A DNA stretch of 64,000 nt. Source: Kerstersia similis. GTDB taxonomy: Bacteria > Pseudomonadota > Gammaproteobacteria > Burkholderiales > Burkholderiaceae_B. Made by a program: the position numbers and the translations under genes. Shown piece by piece: positions 36,943 to 45,751 of this stretch; position 1 is the first letter of the stretch, and each line of letters opens with the position of its first letter. The stretch lies in the NCBI RefSeq assembly GCF_965139615.1, contig NZ_CBCSIQ010000001.1, positions 259,494 to 323,493 on the forward strand, read 5' to 3'. Under the pieces are notes generated by a model. The model worked only from the letters and a program-made list of their open reading frames with translations. It was not told the origin of the DNA and made no database searches.

Positions 36943-37441
36943 TTTCCCCCGCATCGAAACGCGGCATGACAGCAGATAGGCATGCAGGATTGCAATCGTA
37001 CTGCTCCACCAGTGATTGCAGGTAGAAAAACCTGCACATTGACTGCCCCCAGGCTTGGCCGAGTCGGCGGTTCCGCCGCCGGGCTTTCGGGCTACGCCCC
37101 TGCCGTCTTTACCGTCACGGACACCGGGCTTCAATGCCTCATGCCTGCGCGCTGCATTTGCGTTGCCAGTCACATCTTGCCGCCATCCTGGCATCGCGCG
37201 GCGTGTACGCGGGCGCAGTCATGGTGAACGGCTGAGTACAACGTTGTTTGAATGGCTGGGGATTTCACCGGATGCTGCCAGGACTGGACGAACGCGCTGG
37301 ATTGTTGGCGCGGAGGGCAGCCTCAGTGGTTGGTCTAGGTATCGTCCCCTATTTTATTAATTGCAAATTGGAAATCATTTGAATAGAATTTACGATGAAA
37401 ATGATGAATGAAATTTCAAAAAAGAAATTATTGGGGATGCT
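36943..37441. other. 499-bp intergenic region between AraC and MarR genes
   Basis: No gene recognised. The first 400 bp show only short open frames without SD or family resemblance. The last 90 bp are AT-rich and carry the MarR-UvrA promoter. Confidence 0.5.
37361..37389 (+). promoter_or_regulatory. Promoter with overlapping inverted repeat for marR-uvrA2
   Basis: -35 TTGCAA (37361-37366), 17-bp spacer, -10 TAGAAT (37384-37389). The inverted repeat CAAAT-N8-ATTTG (37364-37381) fills the spacer, the usual place for a MarR operator. Transcription would start near 37396, 46 bases before the MarR ATG. Promoter fit is good; operator assignment is inferred. Confidence 0.55.
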
Positions 37442-37906
37442 ATGCCTGCCATTCAACCCGACAGTGAACCTGGCGACCTGGAAAATGCGCTCTCGCGCCT
37501 TCAATGCATTCTGGTGGCGCGACGCACCCGGGCCACGCCTGAGGCCGTCAGCTGGGCACAGTACGACATTCTGGAGGTTCTGCGTTTGCATGGCCCCATG
37601 ACCCCCTCGCTGTTGAGCGACAGATTGGGCGCGGCACGCACCGGCATCTCAAAATCCCTGCGTGTGCTCAAGGATCTCGGGCTGGTCGAGCAAATGCAGG
37701 AGGACGGAGATCGGCGAGCATTCGTCACCGCGCTGACGCGGCAAGGACGCGATTTTCTCGCGCGCGCCGCGACGGGCAGGAGCGAGGCGGCACGCTGCGT
37801 GAGAGAGGCGCTGACCCCTGGCGAGCAAGCCATCTTCGTGGAGTTGTGCGAGAAGGCCAGTGCTGCCTTGGCCATCACTGACGCGGACCAGGAGGCGCAC
37901 GCATGA
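37442..37906 (+). CDS. MarR-family transcriptional regulator
   Basis: 154 aa. The winged helix is clear: WAQYDILEVLRLHGPMTPSLLSDRLGAARTGISKSLRVLKDLGLVE, then the wing QMQEDGDRRAFVTALTRQGRDFL. It overlaps the UvrA-like gene by four bases (ATGA), so both come from one message. MarR repressors usually release DNA when bound to a phenolic or drug-like ligand, suggesting that the downstream gene is induced by a toxic small molecule (inference). Confidence 0.9.
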   Translation: MPAIQPDSEPGDLENALSRLQCILVARRTRATPEAVSWAQYDILEVLRLHGPMTPSLLSDRLGAARTGISKSLRVLKDLGLVEQMQEDGDRRAFVTALTRQGRDFLARAATGRSEAARCVREALTPGEQAIFVELCEKASAALAITDADQEAHA

Positions 37907-40185
37907 ATACCTTGCCCACGCCGTATCGCGACATAGAGATCGTCGGTGCGCGCAATAACAATCTGCGCGGCGTTACGCTGAACATCCCCAAGTACTGCAT
38001 CTCCGTTTTCACGGGCGTGTCCGGTTCTGGCAAATCCTCGCTGGTCTTTGACACGATTGCGGCTGAATCCCAGCGTCAGCTCAATGAAAGTCATAGCGCC
38101 TTCGTGCGGCACCGGCTACCGCATTACGGTCAGCCGCAGGCGGATGCCTTGCGCAATTTGCCGGCATCCATTGTGGTGGATCAGAAGCCGCTGGGCGGCA
38201 ATGCGCGTTCGACAGTGGGAACGGCCACGGACATTCAACCCTTGCTGCGCTTGCTGTTCTCGCGCCTCGGGCAGCCATTCGTGGGCTATGCCAACGTGTT
38301 TTCGTTCAATCACCCGCAGGGAATGTGCCCGGCCTGTCAGGGGCTGGGGATGGTAGATGAGCTGGATCTCGACCTCCTGATCGACCGCAGCCGGTCCCTG
38401 AACCAGGGAGCGATCCGGTTTCCCACGTTCGCTTATGGCACATTTCGCTGGAAGCGTTACGCTTGCTCCGGCTTGTTCGATTGCGACAAGCCCTTGGCCG
38501 ACTACAGCGAGGATGAATGGCAGACACTGCTGTATGCCGATGATCTGGCCGTCAGCCATCCGCTGCCAGGATGGCCCGCTTCGGCCCGGTTCCAGGGGTT
38601 GGTTCCGCGCTTTCGGCGCGCCTACCTGGACCATGAGCCTAGTCGTCTGACCCAGGCTGAGCGTGAGGGGCTCGCCCGTGTGATTACACGCCAGCGGTGT
38701 CCGGCCTGTGGCGGTGCGCGGCTCAATTCGACCATCCTGTCATGCAAGATTAAAGGCCGTTCCATTGCGGACTGCGCCAGCCTGGAGATTGCCGACCTGC
38801 TGGTTTTCATGCGCAGTATCAGTGGTGACACTGTCGCCACGGTGCTGGCCGCCATCATCGAGCGCTTGGAACAAATGGGCGCCATCGGCCTGGACTACCT
38901 CAGCCTGGAGCGTGCGACCGCCAGTCTGTCGGGTGGGGAATCCCAGCGTGTGAAGATGGTGCGCCACCTGGGCAGCAGTCTTGCCGATATTGCCTATATT
39001 TTCGATGAGCCCAGCGTCGGGCTGCACCCGCGCGATGTGCACCAGCTCAACACCTTGCTGTGCGGCCTGCGTGACAAAGGCAATACCGTACTGGTGGTTG
39101 AGCATGATCCGGATGTCATCGCCATTGCCGATCATGTGGTGGACATGGGGCCCGGGGCGGGCCAGAAGGGCGGGCAGGTGGTGTATCAGGGCGATTACGC
39201 CGGCTTGAGGCAAGCCGATACCCTGACGGGCCGCTCTTTGCGGCGGGCCGTGACCTTGAAACGCGAGCCGCGTACCGCGACGGGACAAATCACCCTGCAT
39301 GGTCTTTCGCTACATAACCTGCGCGATGTCAGCGTGTCGATTCCCGAGGGAGTGCTGACGGTGGTGACCGGTGTTGCCGGTTCCGGTAAAAGCACGCTCG
39401 TCAATCGCCTGCTGCCCCGTTATTGCGCGCACGCCATTCTGATCGACCAGAAAGGTTTGGGCGGAACGCGGCGTTCATCGGTTGCAAGCTATATCGGCGT
39501 ACTCGATGCGGTGCGTGCAGGTTTCGCGAAGGCGAGTCGCCAGCCCGCCAGCCTGTTCAGCAGCAATGCCCAAGGGGCTTGTCCGGTGTGCAAGGGCCTG
39601 GGGCTGGTTCAAACCGACCTGGCTTTCATGGATAGCGTGGAAACGCCTTGTGATGCTTGTGGTGCCACCGGGTTTAATGATGCAGCGCGCGGCGTGGTCT
39701 GGATGGGCTGCAATATTGCCCAGGTTCTGGCGCTATCCGTGGACCAGGCCCGGGCGCTATTCCACGCTTGCCGGGATATTTCCGAGCCCTTGGAAAGACT
39801 GGCTGCGGTGGGGTTGGGCTACTTGTCCTTGGGGCAGCGCTTGAGCACGCTGTCTGGCGGAGAGCGCCAGCGTTTGAAGCTGGCATCCAGCTTGGCAGAA
39901 GAGGGCAGGCTGTACGTCTTTGATGAGCCGACCTCTGGCCTGCATCGCTCCGATGTGGACCGGCTGCTGACGATTTTCGACGATCTCACGCAGCGCGGCG
40001 CCACGGTCATTGTGGTCGAGCACAACCTGGATGTCATGGCCCATGCGGACTGGTTGATCGAGATGGGCCCAGGGGCGGGCAAGCACGGGGGGCAAATCAT
40101 TTTTGCCGGGGTTCCTGCGGCCATGCTCGAAGCCCCGGCATCCGTCACCGGGCCGTTCCTGCGGCATTACTTGTCCGCGCAATGA
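37903..40185 (+). CDS. UvrA-like ABC ATPase, class II (UvrA2), lacking the UvrB-binding domain
   Basis: 760 aa against about 940 for UvrA. Two ABC modules: Walker A GVSGSGKSS (about residue 38) with LSGGESQRVKMVRHLGSSLA and IFDEPSVGLHPRD; then Walker A GVAGSGKST with LSGGERQRLKLASSLAEEG and VFDEPTSGLHRSD. After LLRLLFSRLGQP (about residue 125) the sequence jumps directly to FSFNHPQGMCPACQGLG, so the UvrB-interaction domain and half of the first zinc module are missing. The second zinc module is intact (CPVC ... CDAC). This is the UvrA2/DrrC-like group linked to drug tolerance. Coupled to the MarR gene. Confidence 0.92.
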   Translation: MNTLPTPYRDIEIVGARNNNLRGVTLNIPKYCISVFTGVSGSGKSSLVFDTIAAESQRQLNESHSAFVRHRLPHYGQPQADALRNLPASIVVDQKPLGGNARSTVGTATDIQPLLRLLFSRLGQPFVGYANVFSFNHPQGMCPACQGLGMVDELDLDLLIDRSRSLNQGAIRFPTFAYGTFRWKRYACSGLFDCDKPLADYSEDEWQTLLYADDLAVSHPLPGWPASARFQGLVPRFRRAYLDHEPSRLTQAEREGLARVITRQRCPACGGARLNSTILSCKIKGRSIADCASLEIADLLVFMRSISGDTVATVLAAIIERLEQMGAIGLDYLSLERATASLSGGESQRVKMVRHLGSSLADIAYIFDEPSVGLHPRDVHQLNTLLCGLRDKGNTVLVVEHDPDVIAIADHVVDMGPGAGQKGGQVVYQGDYAGLRQADTLTGRSLRRAVTLKREPRTATGQITLHGLSLHNLRDVSVSIPEGVLTVVTGVAGSGKSTLVNRLLPRYCAHAILIDQKGLGGTRRSSVASYIGVLDAVRAGFAKASRQPASLFSSNAQGACPVCKGLGLVQTDLAFMDSVETPCDACGATGFNDAARGVVWMGCNIAQVLALSVDQARALFHACRDISEPLERLAAVGLGYLSLGQRLSTLSGGERQRLKLASSLAEEGRLYVFDEPTSGLHRSDVDRLLTIFDDLTQRGATVIVVEHNLDVMAHADWLIEMGPGAGKHGGQIIFAGVPAAMLEAPASVTGPFLRHYLSAQ

Positions 40186-40379
40186 GGGGCGGCATGGGGC
40201 GCCGCTCCCTGTGCGAACCATCCGCCCGTGTCGATGCTTGTGTGCGAAAGTTAGCCTGCCGCCCTGTCTGATCTCTGATCGGGTTCCTGCGCTTATGATG
40301 TGCAAGACGCCGGAGCATGCCGGCGGGTGGAAGAGGCGGTGCCGTGATGGGCGGCGCGGCGGCACAGGAGACTGGTTGA

Positions 40380-40844
40380 ATGTCAGAAAAAAAAGTCATC
40401 TATCTGGAAGATGTGGTGGTCGGTGCGCAGTTTCATAGCCCTGAACATGCGCTGGACCCCGCGCAGGTGGTCGGCTTTGCGCAGCAGTTCGATCCGCAGG
40501 TATTTCATCTGGATGAGGAAGCGGCCAAGCAGACATTTTTTCAAGGGCTGGTGGCAAGTGGTTGGCATACCGCAGCGGTGACCATGAAACTGTTGGTGCA
40601 GAGCATTCCGGTGGGCAACGGTCTGATCGGAGCCGGTGTGGAAGTGGCCTGGCCCCAGCCCACGCGGCCGAATGATGTGTTGCGGGTGGTCAGTACGGTG
40701 CAGCACATTCAGCCATCGCGCTCCAAGCCGGACCGCGCGATTGTGACCATGGAGTGCCTGACACTCAATCAGCATGATGAGGTTTGCCAGCGCATGACGG
40801 TGAAAACCTTGATCATGCGCCGCCCCGGTGAACAAGCGGGGTAG
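40380..40844 (+). CDS. MaoC-like hydratase/dehydratase (hotdog fold)
   Basis: 154 aa. The pattern is of a single-domain (R)-enoyl-CoA hydratase-like protein: ITYLEDVV-type opening (VIYLEDVVVGAQFHS), FAQQFDPQVFHLDEEAAKQTFFQGLVASGWHTAAVTMKL with the Asp/His active-site region, then a C-terminal half of beta strands. Single gene, 194 bp after the UvrA2 gene. The substrate is unknown; CoA thioester hydration is the family role. Confidence 0.88.
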   Translation: MSEKKVIYLEDVVVGAQFHSPEHALDPAQVVGFAQQFDPQVFHLDEEAAKQTFFQGLVASGWHTAAVTMKLLVQSIPVGNGLIGAGVEVAWPQPTRPNDVLRVVSTVQHIQPSRSKPDRAIVTMECLTLNQHDEVCQRMTVKTLIMRRPGEQAG

Positions 40845-40890
40845 TGGCCCCTGTTAGAGCGAAGTGATGACATCAAGGAATGAATGGCAT

Positions 40891-41655
40891 ATGTTGCAAA
40901 GAAAGTTTGGATTGTCGGCACTGTTTTCGGCTGGGTTGCTGCTGACGCCTGCATTGCAGGCGGCGGAGCTGCCGACGGTACTGGAAGTCCTGCAGGATAA
41001 AGGCCTCACCATCGTGCAGGAGTTCGAGGTTGGTGGTGGCGTGCGTGCCTTCGCCGGCGTGGCGGGAGATGTTCCGATTGCCGTGTACGTCACCAGCGAC
41101 GGCAAGGCGATTGTCGGAACCCGGTTGGACGAAAAGGCCGAGCCGATTGATGAGGCCGTGCTGGAGCAACTAGTGGCCCGGCCGATGGCGGAGCGGGCCT
41201 GGACGCAATTGAGCGAGGCGGCTTGGGTACAGGATGGCAGCAAGGATGCGCCACGGATTGTCTATACCTTCAGTGATCCCAACTGCCCGTACTGCAACCG
41301 ATTCTGGCAGGCTGCCCGGCCCTGGGTGGATGCCGGCAAGGTGCAGCTGCGGCATTTGCTGGTAGGTGTCATCAAGGCAGACAGTCCTGCCAAGGCAGCC
41401 GCCATCCTGGAAGCGTCGGATCAGACGGCGGCCTTGCTGGAAAATGAGCGCAATTTTGCCAAGGGCGGGATCAAACCGGCAGCCCGTGTGTCCGCGGAAG
41501 CAGGCGCCATGCTGAATGCCAATCAGGCCTTGATGGCTGAGCTGGGCTTCCGTGGCACGCCAGGCATTGTGGTGCAGGACGGAGAAGGCGGCCTGAAGAA
41601 ATTCAATGGCATGCCGCAGCCTGAGGCCTTGTTGGAGGTGTTCGGGCCGCGTTGA
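40891..41655 (+). CDS. dsbG: Thiol:disulfide interchange protein DsbG
   Basis: Periplasmic dimeric reductase/isomerase that protects single cysteines. 254 aa with signal peptide MLQRKFGLSALFSAGLLLTP, cleavage after LQA near residue 24. An N-terminal dimerisation domain (GLTIVQEFEVGGGVRAFAGVAGD) is followed by a thioredoxin fold with Cys132-Pro-Tyr-Cys135 (FSDPNCPYCNRFW), and cis-Pro in GFRGTPGIVVQDG. I chose ATG 40891, which gives a clean signal peptide after AAGGAA; in-frame ATG codons at 40864 and 40867 are alternatives. Confidence 0.92.
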   Translation: MLQRKFGLSALFSAGLLLTPALQAAELPTVLEVLQDKGLTIVQEFEVGGGVRAFAGVAGDVPIAVYVTSDGKAIVGTRLDEKAEPIDEAVLEQLVARPMAERAWTQLSEAAWVQDGSKDAPRIVYTFSDPNCPYCNRFWQAARPWVDAGKVQLRHLLVGVIKADSPAKAAAILEASDQTAALLENERNFAKGGIKPAARVSAEAGAMLNANQALMAELGFRGTPGIVVQDGEGGLKKFNGMPQPEALLEVFGPR

Positions 41656-41681
41656 ACGCGGCCGGCAGGGCTTTGCCTGGC

Positions 41682-43097
41682 CTAGCGGCGGGCTGCCCTG
41701 GATGGCGTGAGCCTGAGCAGCAGGAGCGCGGCCAGGCTGATGCCGGCCAACATGAGCATGACGGCGTGGTAGCCGGCCAGAAAGGCGGCCTCTGGTGTCG
41801 GGTGGGGGCTGGATGCGCGTGCGTCGTAGAGTGCGGTCGCCAGCGCCAGGCCGAGCGCGCCTCCAAGATTGTGCAGCGTGGCAGCCATGCCCAGGGCGGT
41901 GCCGGCCAGATGCCCAGGCAGCGCAGCCAGGGCCGCGTTCATGGACGGGCCCAGCAGGCAGGCCCAGCCTATGCCCAGGCTGGCGAAGGCCAGCAACACC
42001 CACGCCCAGCGGGTATCCGGGCCGAATGTGGCTTGAATCAGCGCGGAGAGCAGCAAGGCCAGAAAGCCGGCGCCCATGACCGGACCCGTGCCTCGCTGAT
42101 CGCTGATGCGCCCGACCAGTGGCGATGTCAGGGCCATCAGGGCCGTGGTAGGCAACAGCAGCCAGCCGGTCATGATGCTGTCCTGGTGGCGCAGCTCGCT
42201 GAGATACAGCGGCATCAGGAAGAACGCCACGCAATAGAAGCAGGCCAGGGCAGCGGTGGCCACGGCTGCGCTCAGAAAGCGCGGACGCAGAAACAGGGCA
42301 AAGCGCAACAAGGGAGCGGCAGCATGGCGTTCTGTACGCCAGAGCGCCAGCCCCAGCAGCAGGCAGCTTCCTGTCAGGCTCAGGGACCGGGCGGATAGCC
42401 AGCCCCAACGCGAGCCGTCACTGAGCAGCAGCAGGCAGCCAGGCAGCAAAGCCAGCCAGAGGACTGTGCCCGCCCAGTCGAAATGTATGCCGGTGCTGGT
42501 GCCGGGGGCCGGGGCCGGCAAGCGACGCCAGCACAGCATGAAGCTGGCCAGGATCAGCGGTAGATTGAGAAAAAAGATCCAGCGCCACCCCAGTGTGCCG
42601 GCCAACAGGCCGCCCAGTACGGGCCCAACTGCCAGACCCACGCCATTGGCGCTGAATAGCAGACCCAGGGCTTTGCCACGTTCCTGTGCGGCGAACATCT
42701 CGGCGACCAGGGCGGCTGAAGCGGTATAGAGCCCGGCGCAGGCGGCGCCTTGCAGGATGCGCCAGGCAATCAGGGCGGCAAGATCGTGGCTGAGGCCGGC
42801 ACCCAGCGAAGCCAGTGCGAAAACCGCCATGCTGGCTTGCATGATGCGGGCGCGGCCGTAACAGTCTGCCAGCTGGCCGATGGCGATGGTGCAACTGGAG
42901 AGCGCCATGACGAAAGCCGTCATCACCCATTGCAGCCGGGCAAGGTCGGCCCCCAGCTCTGTCTGGATGGCAGGTAGCGCAGTATTGACGATGGTGAAAT
43001 CTATACAGCCGAGAAAGCTGGCGATGGCCACACCGCCCAGTGCGAACCAGGCTGAGCGGCGGGTAGCCATCGGGGAATCGGAAGAAGGGGGCGACAT
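41682..43097 (-). CDS. MFS transporter, DHA2-type drug exporter
   Basis: 471 aa, hydrophobic, consistent with 12 to 14 membrane helices. The N-terminal half carries the family motifs LGCIDFTIVNTALPAIQTELG, GQLADCYGRARIMQA (motif A) and LVAEMFAAQERGKALGLLFSANGVGLAVGPVLGG (motif C-like). Proton-driven export of drugs or metabolites is the family role. It is divergent from the LysR gene 122 bp away, which probably controls it. Confidence 0.9.
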   Translation of the reverse strand: MSPPSSDSPMATRRSAWFALGGVAIASFLGCIDFTIVNTALPAIQTELGADLARLQWVMTAFVMALSSCTIAIGQLADCYGRARIMQASMAVFALASLGAGLSHDLAALIAWRILQGAACAGLYTASAALVAEMFAAQERGKALGLLFSANGVGLAVGPVLGGLLAGTLGWRWIFFLNLPLILASFMLCWRRLPAPAPGTSTGIHFDWAGTVLWLALLPGCLLLLSDGSRWGWLSARSLSLTGSCLLLGLALWRTERHAAAPLLRFALFLRPRFLSAAVATAALACFYCVAFFLMPLYLSELRHQDSIMTGWLLLPTTALMALTSPLVGRISDQRGTGPVMGAGFLALLLSALIQATFGPDTRWAWVLLAFASLGIGWACLLGPSMNAALAALPGHLAGTALGMAATLHNLGGALGLALATALYDARASSPHPTPEAAFLAGYHAVMLMLAGISLAALLLLRLTPSRAARR

Positions 43098-43171
43098 GAA
43101 GGGTTGCCTGCCGGAATGGACAGGAAAGAGCAGAAGGGAGCTGTATCTTATTGAAGAAAAAGGATTTTCAA

Positions 43172-43212
43172 TTGATATAATTTTTCGGTTGATAAGAGAC
43201 TTAAAGTATCAA
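43172..43212. promoter_or_regulatory. Repeated TTGATA half-sites between MFS and LysR genes
   Basis: TTGATA occurs at 43172-43177 and 43189-43194, and its complement TATCAA at 43207-43212. The starts are 17 and 18 bp apart in an AT-rich stretch of the divergent intergenic region. The last copy is eight bases before the LysR ATG, which lacks an SD. Candidate LysR operator array. Confidence 0.4.
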
Positions 43213-43219
43213 ATTAGCC

Positions 43220-44161
43220 ATGCAGCCTTATGATCATTTCCAGGGTGTCCTGGCTTTTGTGCGTGCCGTGGAGCACGGCAGTTTCAGCATGGCATCGCGT
43301 CATATGGGCCTATCGCCATCCAGTGTGGGCAAGGCCGTGGCGCGGCTGGAAGCGCGGCTGGGCGTACGCCTGTTTCAGCGCACGACCCGCCGGATGTCGT
43401 TGACGGACGCAGGCCTGGCCTTTTATGACAGTTGCCAGCTGGCCTTGGGCGCCCTGGCACAGGCCGAGACCGCGCTGGCGGATTTGCAGCAGGCTCCTGC
43501 AGGGCGGGTCCGGGTGGCAGTGCCCAGCGTGTATGGACGCGTGCGGGTGATGCCTGTCCTGACTGCCCTGGCGGAACGCTATCCGGCGCTGGATTGGGAC
43601 ATTGCTTTTTCCAGCCGGATTGTCGATCTGGTGGAAGAAAATTTTGATCTGGCGGTACGCATCGGGCCGCTGGAAGACAGCGCAACGCGCGTAGCGCGTC
43701 GCCTGGGGGAACAGGCGCTGTGTTTGTGTGCAGCGCCATCCTACCTGGCGCGCCGGGGCGTGCCGCAATCGCTTGATGCCCTGGCGTCGCATGCCTGCCT
43801 GTCAGGTAAACAGGCAGGCGCAGAGGATGCCTGGTATTTTGGTTCGGCGGCAGGGGGCATGGGGGCGCGCCGCTATGTGCCGCGCCAGCCGCACATGCGC
43901 GTGGGGGATATGGATGCCCTGCGTCAGGCGGCCCTGGCGGGGGCGGGGCTGGCCCAATTGCCGGGCTGGTTCGTTGCCGAGGATCTGCGGGCGGGACGAT
44001 TGCAGGCCGTCTTGTCTGACTGCATGCCGGATCCTTTGCCCATTCATGTGCTGTGGCTGCAAACGGCATGGCTGCCGGCCAGATTGCGCGTGGTGATAGA
44101 TGAACTGGTGGCCACGCTGGCAGAGGCCGTGCCTTTGCAGGCGGGGATGGCGGCCAGTTAG
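43220..44161 (+). CDS. LysR-family transcriptional regulator
   Basis: 313 aa. Winged helix MASRHMGLSPSSVGKAVARLEARLGVRLFQRTTRRMSLT at about residues 22-60, then a substrate domain with GRVRVAVPSVYGRVRVMPVLTALAERYPALDWD and the AaeR/DmlR-type FDLAVRIGPLEDSATRVARRLG. Divergent from the MFS exporter, the likely target. The start has no SD, so translation may be weak or leaderless, or the true start may differ slightly. Confidence 0.9.
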   Translation: MQPYDHFQGVLAFVRAVEHGSFSMASRHMGLSPSSVGKAVARLEARLGVRLFQRTTRRMSLTDAGLAFYDSCQLALGALAQAETALADLQQAPAGRVRVAVPSVYGRVRVMPVLTALAERYPALDWDIAFSSRIVDLVEENFDLAVRIGPLEDSATRVARRLGEQALCLCAAPSYLARRGVPQSLDALASHACLSGKQAGAEDAWYFGSAAGGMGARRYVPRQPHMRVGDMDALRQAALAGAGLAQLPGWFVAEDLRAGRLQAVLSDCMPDPLPIHVLWLQTAWLPARLRVVIDELVATLAEAVPLQAGMAAS

Positions 44162-44179
44162 CGTTCCCGGCCGCCAGGA

Positions 44180-45751
44180 TCAAGTGCCGGGGTTCAGATT
44201 GATGATCTGGCTGGCTTGCCAGATGGCAGGATTGCGGTGGGTCACGATAATGACCGTCGCGTCCTGAGCGAGGATCCGCCGGGCAATCCTGGCTTCCGTG
44301 GTGTCGTCCAGGGCAGCCGTGGCTTCGTCAAGAATCAGGATGGGGGCGCGTTTGAGCAAGGCGCGCGCCAGCGCCACGCGCTGACGTTCGCCGCCAGACA
44401 AGGCCGTGCCCTGATGGCCCAGGTGCTGGTGAATACCTGCAGGCGAGCGTTCCAATACTGCGTCCAGCGCGGCCGCGCGAGCGGCATCGGCAATTTCGTC
44501 ATCGGTAGCCGATGGCCGGCCCAGGCGAACATTCTCTGCCAGCGTGCCAGTGAAAATGACAGGGTCTTGAGGCACATAGGCGATATGGGCCGCGAGTTCG
44601 TCGTGGCGCATGGCAGTGAGGGGAACGCCGCCCAGGGTAATGCGGCCGGCCTGCGGGTCGTCGAAGCGCATCAGCAAGCCCAGCAATGTGCTTTTGCCGC
44701 TGCCCGTCGGCCCAGAGACCAATACCCTGGCGCCGACAGGAATGGTGGCATGAACATTGTGCAGGGCAGGTGCGTAGCAAACGCCTTCCAGCACCATCTG
44801 CAGGCCAGCGGGCACCTGTGCCTGGCTGGCCGCAGGCTCGGGCAGTGCAGGTGCTTGAATGGCGCGGCGGAAGTCGCTCACGATGGCGCGCAGGTCGTTG
44901 AGCCCTAGCCCGGCCAGGGCCAGCGCATCCAGAGGCGCGGCCGCGCGTGCTGTCAGCAGGATGAGCGCCAGGGCGGCAGCCGGATCCGAGAAGCCTTGCC
45001 AGCCTAGCAAAAGCACGACAAGGGCCAGGGGCAAGACGCTGGCCAGGGCGGAAATAAAGGTAGCCGGTGCGGCAGCGCGATTGGTGCGGGCCAGCGCGTT
45101 TTCCTGATCTTCCCAGCGTCGGGTCAAGCGTTCCAGCGCATGTGCAGGCCCTGCGGCGCTACGCAGCAATTCAAGGTGATCCGTCAGCTCCAGGGTGGCT
45201 TGCGTAGCGGCCATTTCGGCCGCGTGCCGCTGGGCGTCGGCACGGCTGAGCGCGCGTTGTGACAGGTATTGGGCAGCCAGGGAGAGCAGCAGGACGGCGC
45301 CTATCAGCATGGCCGTGCCTGCATCGGCAATGACGGCTATCCCTGCCAGCAGGAACAGTGGCGTCAGTGGCGCCAACAGGAAGGTTTGCAATTGGTGCGC
45401 CGGTACGCTCATCAAGGTCGGGATGCCGCGTCCTGCCAGTGTGGCAAGCAAGGTGCGGTGCTCCGGCGAGAACCAGGACAGGCGCGCACGGTTCAGCGTC
45501 TGGCCGAGGGCGTCATACAGGTCGCCGGCCAGGCGTGCGCCTGAGAAAAAGCCGGCGCGCGTGACCAGAATCGTCGCCAGCAGCGTGATGGCCGCGACAC
45601 CCAGTACCAGGCCGGGAGGCTGATGCTGGATGATGGCCAGTGCAAGCAGGGTATAGGCCGTGGCTTCCAGCAAGGCGACGGCGGACCAGCCCAGGCCAAT
45701 GGTGATCAGCCGGCGGCGGGCATGTCTGATAGCGGTGAGGGGCGGGTTCAT
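44180..45751 (-). CDS. ABC exporter half-transporter (CydC-like), subunit 2
   Basis: 523 aa. About 290 residues of transmembrane domain come first, then an ATPase with Walker A GPTGSGKST, Q-loop YVPQDPVIFTGTLAENVRLG, signature LSGGERQRVALARAL, Walker B ILILDEATAALDD and switch His in VTHRN, all canonical. It overlaps the upstream partner by four bases. The pair resembles CydDC and siderophore/peptide exporters in layout, but no cyd genes are near. The TetR gene and iron-uptake genes nearby suggest export of a small molecule; substrate unknown. Confidence 0.88.
   Translation of the reverse strand: MNPPLTAIRHARRRLITIGLGWSAVALLEATAYTLLALAIIQHQPPGLVLGVAAITLLATILVTRAGFFSGARLAGDLYDALGQTLNRARLSWFSPEHRTLLATLAGRGIPTLMSVPAHQLQTFLLAPLTPLFLLAGIAVIADAGTAMLIGAVLLLSLAAQYLSQRALSRADAQRHAAEMAATQATLELTDHLELLRSAAGPAHALERLTRRWEDQENALARTNRAAAPATFISALASVLPLALVVLLLGWQGFSDPAAALALILLTARAAAPLDALALAGLGLNDLRAIVSDFRRAIQAPALPEPAASQAQVPAGLQMVLEGVCYAPALHNVHATIPVGARVLVSGPTGSGKSTLLGLLMRFDDPQAGRITLGGVPLTAMRHDELAAHIAYVPQDPVIFTGTLAENVRLGRPSATDDEIADAARAAALDAVLERSPAGIHQHLGHQGTALSGGERQRVALARALLKRAPILILDEATAALDDTTEARIARRILAQDATVIIVTHRNPAIWQASQIINLNPGT

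Noticed and set aside
36943..37225. Upstream extension of the AraC regulator to ATG 37194
   Set aside because: The extra residues are unconserved and no SD is present; ATG 36942 gives a normal family length.
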